Assembly (NCBI GenBank): GCA_047619465.1
Contig: JBLHJW010000016.1
Coordinates: 1-15,958, forward strand
From: CAYHDV01 sp047619465
Lineage (GTDB): Bacteria; Patescibacteriota; Minisyncoccia; Phycocordibacterales; CSBR16-119
Reading direction: 5' to 3'
Length of the DNA: 15,958 nucleotides
Shown: piece by piece, positions 14,801 to 15,958 of the stretch
Position numbering within the stretch: position 1 is the first letter of the stretch
Layout of the letters: each line of letters opens with the position of its first letter
Notes under the pieces: generated by a model
The model's input: only the letters and a program-made list of their open reading frames with translations
Told to the model about the DNA's origin: nothing
Database searches by the model: none
Program-made: the position numbers and the translations under genes

Positions 14801-14870
14801 TTCCTGCTACAAAAACAAAGACGAACAAGAACCAGGTAAATACTTTTTTTCGAATAAAAAGATCGAGCAT
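11832..14870 (-). CDS. RND-family efflux transporter (AcrB-like)
   Basis: The 1012-residue product has the full RND plan: helix 1 at about 9-30, a porter loop to about 335, a helix bundle (about 337-480), helix 7 near 530-550, a second porter loop, and a final helix bundle ending at MFYKWGGE. Typical signs are YPGSSSFDVERLLTDPIE (49-66), LPLTAIQ-like partners in the neighbouring fusion protein, and ARLRPILLTTATTVMGMFPL near the C-terminus. The proton relay differs from AcrB: helix 4 reads LLVDSSIV (D401, S402) in place of Asp-Asp, and helix 10 reads VVNNSII (N924) in place of the AcrB lysine. Its ATG lies five bases past the fusion protein's stop codon, so the two form an operon. The substrate is unknown; no outer membrane channel gene is present. 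Confidence 0.9.
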   Translation of the reverse strand: MLDLFIRKKVFTWFLFVFVFVAGIYFMIVIPKESTPEIKIPIIGVTTAYPGSSSFDVERLLTDPIENQLLRSLKDVDSITSSSREGVSSVVVNFESSVDIDEALGDVQNEVDKIVNDLPSDSIDPLVEAFSFEDQPVFIASLSSTEAFTQLTETVDRVEDLFLDVSGVSRVEISGIPDRQITVILDKSQLSQYGISASTVYQSIDQADFSIPSGSFVQEGVEYSITIDNTLSDIISIENVIVTTGVSGEYVYVKDVARIEDGLARYTSLSRLSVDGGESQQAITFFVYKKVGGDVTSVTKELRENLKMIQEELPGSDFITLIDSGNDVSSDIRDLSKSALQTIILVIVILSIGLGIRESLIAGIAIPMSFLLAFIGLYYSGNTINFISLFSLILSIGLLVDSSIVIIEGISLWSKKGLSPDAAIRATLKEFGGSVISGTMTTLVVFIPLMGLSGVTGQFIRVIPLTIIFVLLASLVVALIFVPLLSTLSFGGVKNSRYVQRLSSWRVEKFAQAISFYKKILTKLLSTKKYGKRLIWGLVVMFFASLTLVGTGLIKSEFFPADQFTQLTITAELPRGSLLSDMDTAILGVEEHLRGMNAVESFVSQIRSNDSDITVILRSEKGGDQVLADIRSFLAQQSANVSFFASPPSSGPSSEAPVSIELTGSNYDEVLAASIEIKNVLDTVGGAIDVQSSVSENVLGVVVTLDTKKIISAGLDPRGLAGMIRTSLFGTEATEIKRGDDDVPVIVKTGVNDSYTSSDTTYHISIDELRALPVQTRNGNVPLGSFISETVRGNTPVINHDDGDRVVNVSAALDVDANLSVVIAEFTDKMEEINFPESVSWSATGDAEESAESGIQLLIAMFVGVLLVIGVLIFQFNSVKKMAFIVSVIPLGLIGVLFGLFFFNQTLSFTAMLGFVALIGIVVNNSIILIDVLSTLAEEKKLSHKEVVIEGASARLRPILLTTATTVMGMFPLLLTSPVWRPLALAIISGLIFAVILTLFLIPLMFYKWGGE

Positions 14871-14874
14871 AAAA

Positions 14875-15958
14875 TTAGATATTTATTGAAACCTCAACGG
14901 AATCATTTTCTTGTAAACCTCGAGCGTCAAGAATTACTGTATCAACGCCGTCGAGACCAGTAACTATTTCAATTTTATCACCAAGAAGCAATCCTATCTC
15001 CACAGGAATAAACGAGACGGTGCCCTGCTCATTGATGTAGGCGACATGTGGATCATTTCCAAGAATCTGAATAGCTGTAAGTGGAAGAGTAACCAGACCT
15101 TCAACGGAGCTATAACTAGAAGAATCAATGTTAGGTATCACAGAAAGTGTCACGTCCATTCCTTCAATAAAGTCTGAAGTCCTGTTAGCGATCACTAGAG
15201 CTGTCGCTCGAAGCTTTAGATTGTTTTGACCAAGACTAGATCCAACGAAGTTAATTTCACCTGAAGGAAGGCCGTTAATAACAATAGACGACCCCCTAGA
15301 TATGAACGGCGCTTCTCGCTCTGAGAAGTAGAATTCTACCTCTAGTCGACTCAGATTTTTGATAGAAGCAACAATAGTAGAAACTGATACAAGTTCACCA
15401 GATGACAGGTCAAAGGAAGTTACCTCACCAGAGAATGGTGCTCGCAAGATTGTTTTTTCAAGATCTTTGTTTCTTTGGTCAACAACTAGCTTCTTGTTGG
15501 AAACAAGTCTTTCCTGGTCTTTAACATCATTCAAGGTCACTTCTGATTGAGAAATTGCAGTGTCTCGTGCTCTTTGTGCGTTTATGTATGCATTACTGAA
15601 AGAGGTGTAGGTACTGCTTCTCTTGTTTGGAATAGAAACTTCCCATCGCCGATTCAGAAGATCACTCAGACTGTCAACTTCTGGAAATGTAGCGTATAGA
15701 CCACTATTCCCAATGGTGATAGGTGATTCAAAATCAATAGTTCTGGCTCCAACGCTTTCAAGACCAGAGACCTGAAAAACAGGTCCTGAGCCAGAAGAGT
15801 AGGTACGGAAAGTATATATACCCTCTTCAATATCAGTATAGCTTCCTGAGATTGTTGGAGTAACTGACTCGTCTTTATTACTCTCCAAGCTATACGCCTG
15901 AAGATCATTATTCAAAAGAGCTTGGTACGCAGAAAGAACAGCTTGATCCTGCTGATCA
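14875..15958 (-). CDS. RND membrane fusion protein (HlyD/AcrA-like), N-terminus outside window
   Basis: The frame stays open past 15915 to the window edge (visible start DQQDQAVLSAYQALL), so the gene is cut at its 5' end; a TTG at 15915 is not the true start. About 360 residues are visible. In order: the end of one alpha-helix of the hairpin, a Ser/Thr/Gly-rich beta-type insertion (about 15598-15867), the returning helix (near NAYINAQRARDTA to QRNKDLEK), the second half of the lipoyl-like domain (TILRAPFSGEVTSFDLSSGE), a beta-barrel part, and a membrane-proximal part with LPLTAIQ. Such proteins couple RND pumps to their exit path. The RND gene follows four bases after the stop. In a cell without an outer membrane it may work without a TolC partner. 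Confidence 0.85.
   Translation of the reverse strand, partial: DQQDQAVLSAYQALLNNDLQAYSLESNKDESVTPTISGSYTDIEEGIYTFRTYSSGSGPVFQVSGLESVGARTIDFESPITIGNSGLYATFPEVDSLSDLLNRRWEVSIPNKRSSTYTSFSNAYINAQRARDTAISQSEVTLNDVKDQERLVSNKKLVVDQRNKDLEKTILRAPFSGEVTSFDLSSGELVSVSTIVASIKNLSRLEVEFYFSEREAPFISRGSSIVINGLPSGEINFVGSSLGQNNLKLRATALVIANRTSDFIEGMDVTLSVIPNIDSSSYSSVEGLVTLPLTAIQILGNDPHVAYINEQGTVSFIPVEIGLLLGDKIEIVTGLDGVDTVILDARGLQENDSVEVSINI

Noticed and set aside
1..15958. CRISPR array, insertion sequence or prophage
   Set aside because: No spaced repeat array, transposase, integrase or phage structural gene is visible on either strand.

Overview
This is a gene-dense, AT-rich bacterial window with short spacers and small operons. 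The genetic code looks standard: none of the 12 visible stop codons is UGA, and a UGA-reading release factor (RF2) is encoded. Several traits suggest a member of the Candidate Phyla Radiation (Patescibacteria, perhaps Parcubacteria-like): almost no Shine-Dalgarno sequences, start codons placed 6-9 nt after a -10 box, a shortened RF2, an anchored oligopeptide-binding-like protein beside SecG and RNase J, and an RND pump with its fusion protein but no TolC-type partner in view. This placement is inference; there is no rRNA in the window.

Layout. Bases 1-339 (minus) are the start of an unrecognised exported protein. A divergent promoter region with a 14-bp direct repeat follows. Bases 477-5645 (plus) form a likely operon: secG, a membrane-anchored SBP_bac_5 protein, RNase J and an MFS permease. 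An RsuA/RluB-type pseudouridine synthase (5666-6367) follows with its own promoter. A bidirectional terminator separates it from a convergent CPA2 cation:proton antiporter (6424-7605, minus).

Bases 7606-8151 hold no protein gene. They carry an intact tRNA-Gln(CUG) placed between a 5' fragment and a 3' fragment of the same tRNA. Next comes a GC-rich, strongly folded stretch (7900-8090) that looks like an undescribed RNA, then a hairpin touching the promoter of a LOG-family nucleotide phosphoribohydrolase gene (8152-8889).

After another bidirectional terminator come minus-strand units: ftsE-ftsX (cell division), prfB (RF2), tRNA-Thr(GGU) and, beyond a terminator, an efflux operon of a membrane fusion protein (5' end outside the window) and an RND transporter.

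Functionally the window mixes housekeeping (protein export, RNA decay, rRNA modification, translation termination, division) with transport (peptide binding, MFS, antiporter, RND efflux). The most unusual parts are the tRNA fragments with the neighbouring structured RNA, the leaderless-style gene starts, the beta-rich insertion in the fusion protein's helical hairpin, and the reduced domain 1 of RF2.
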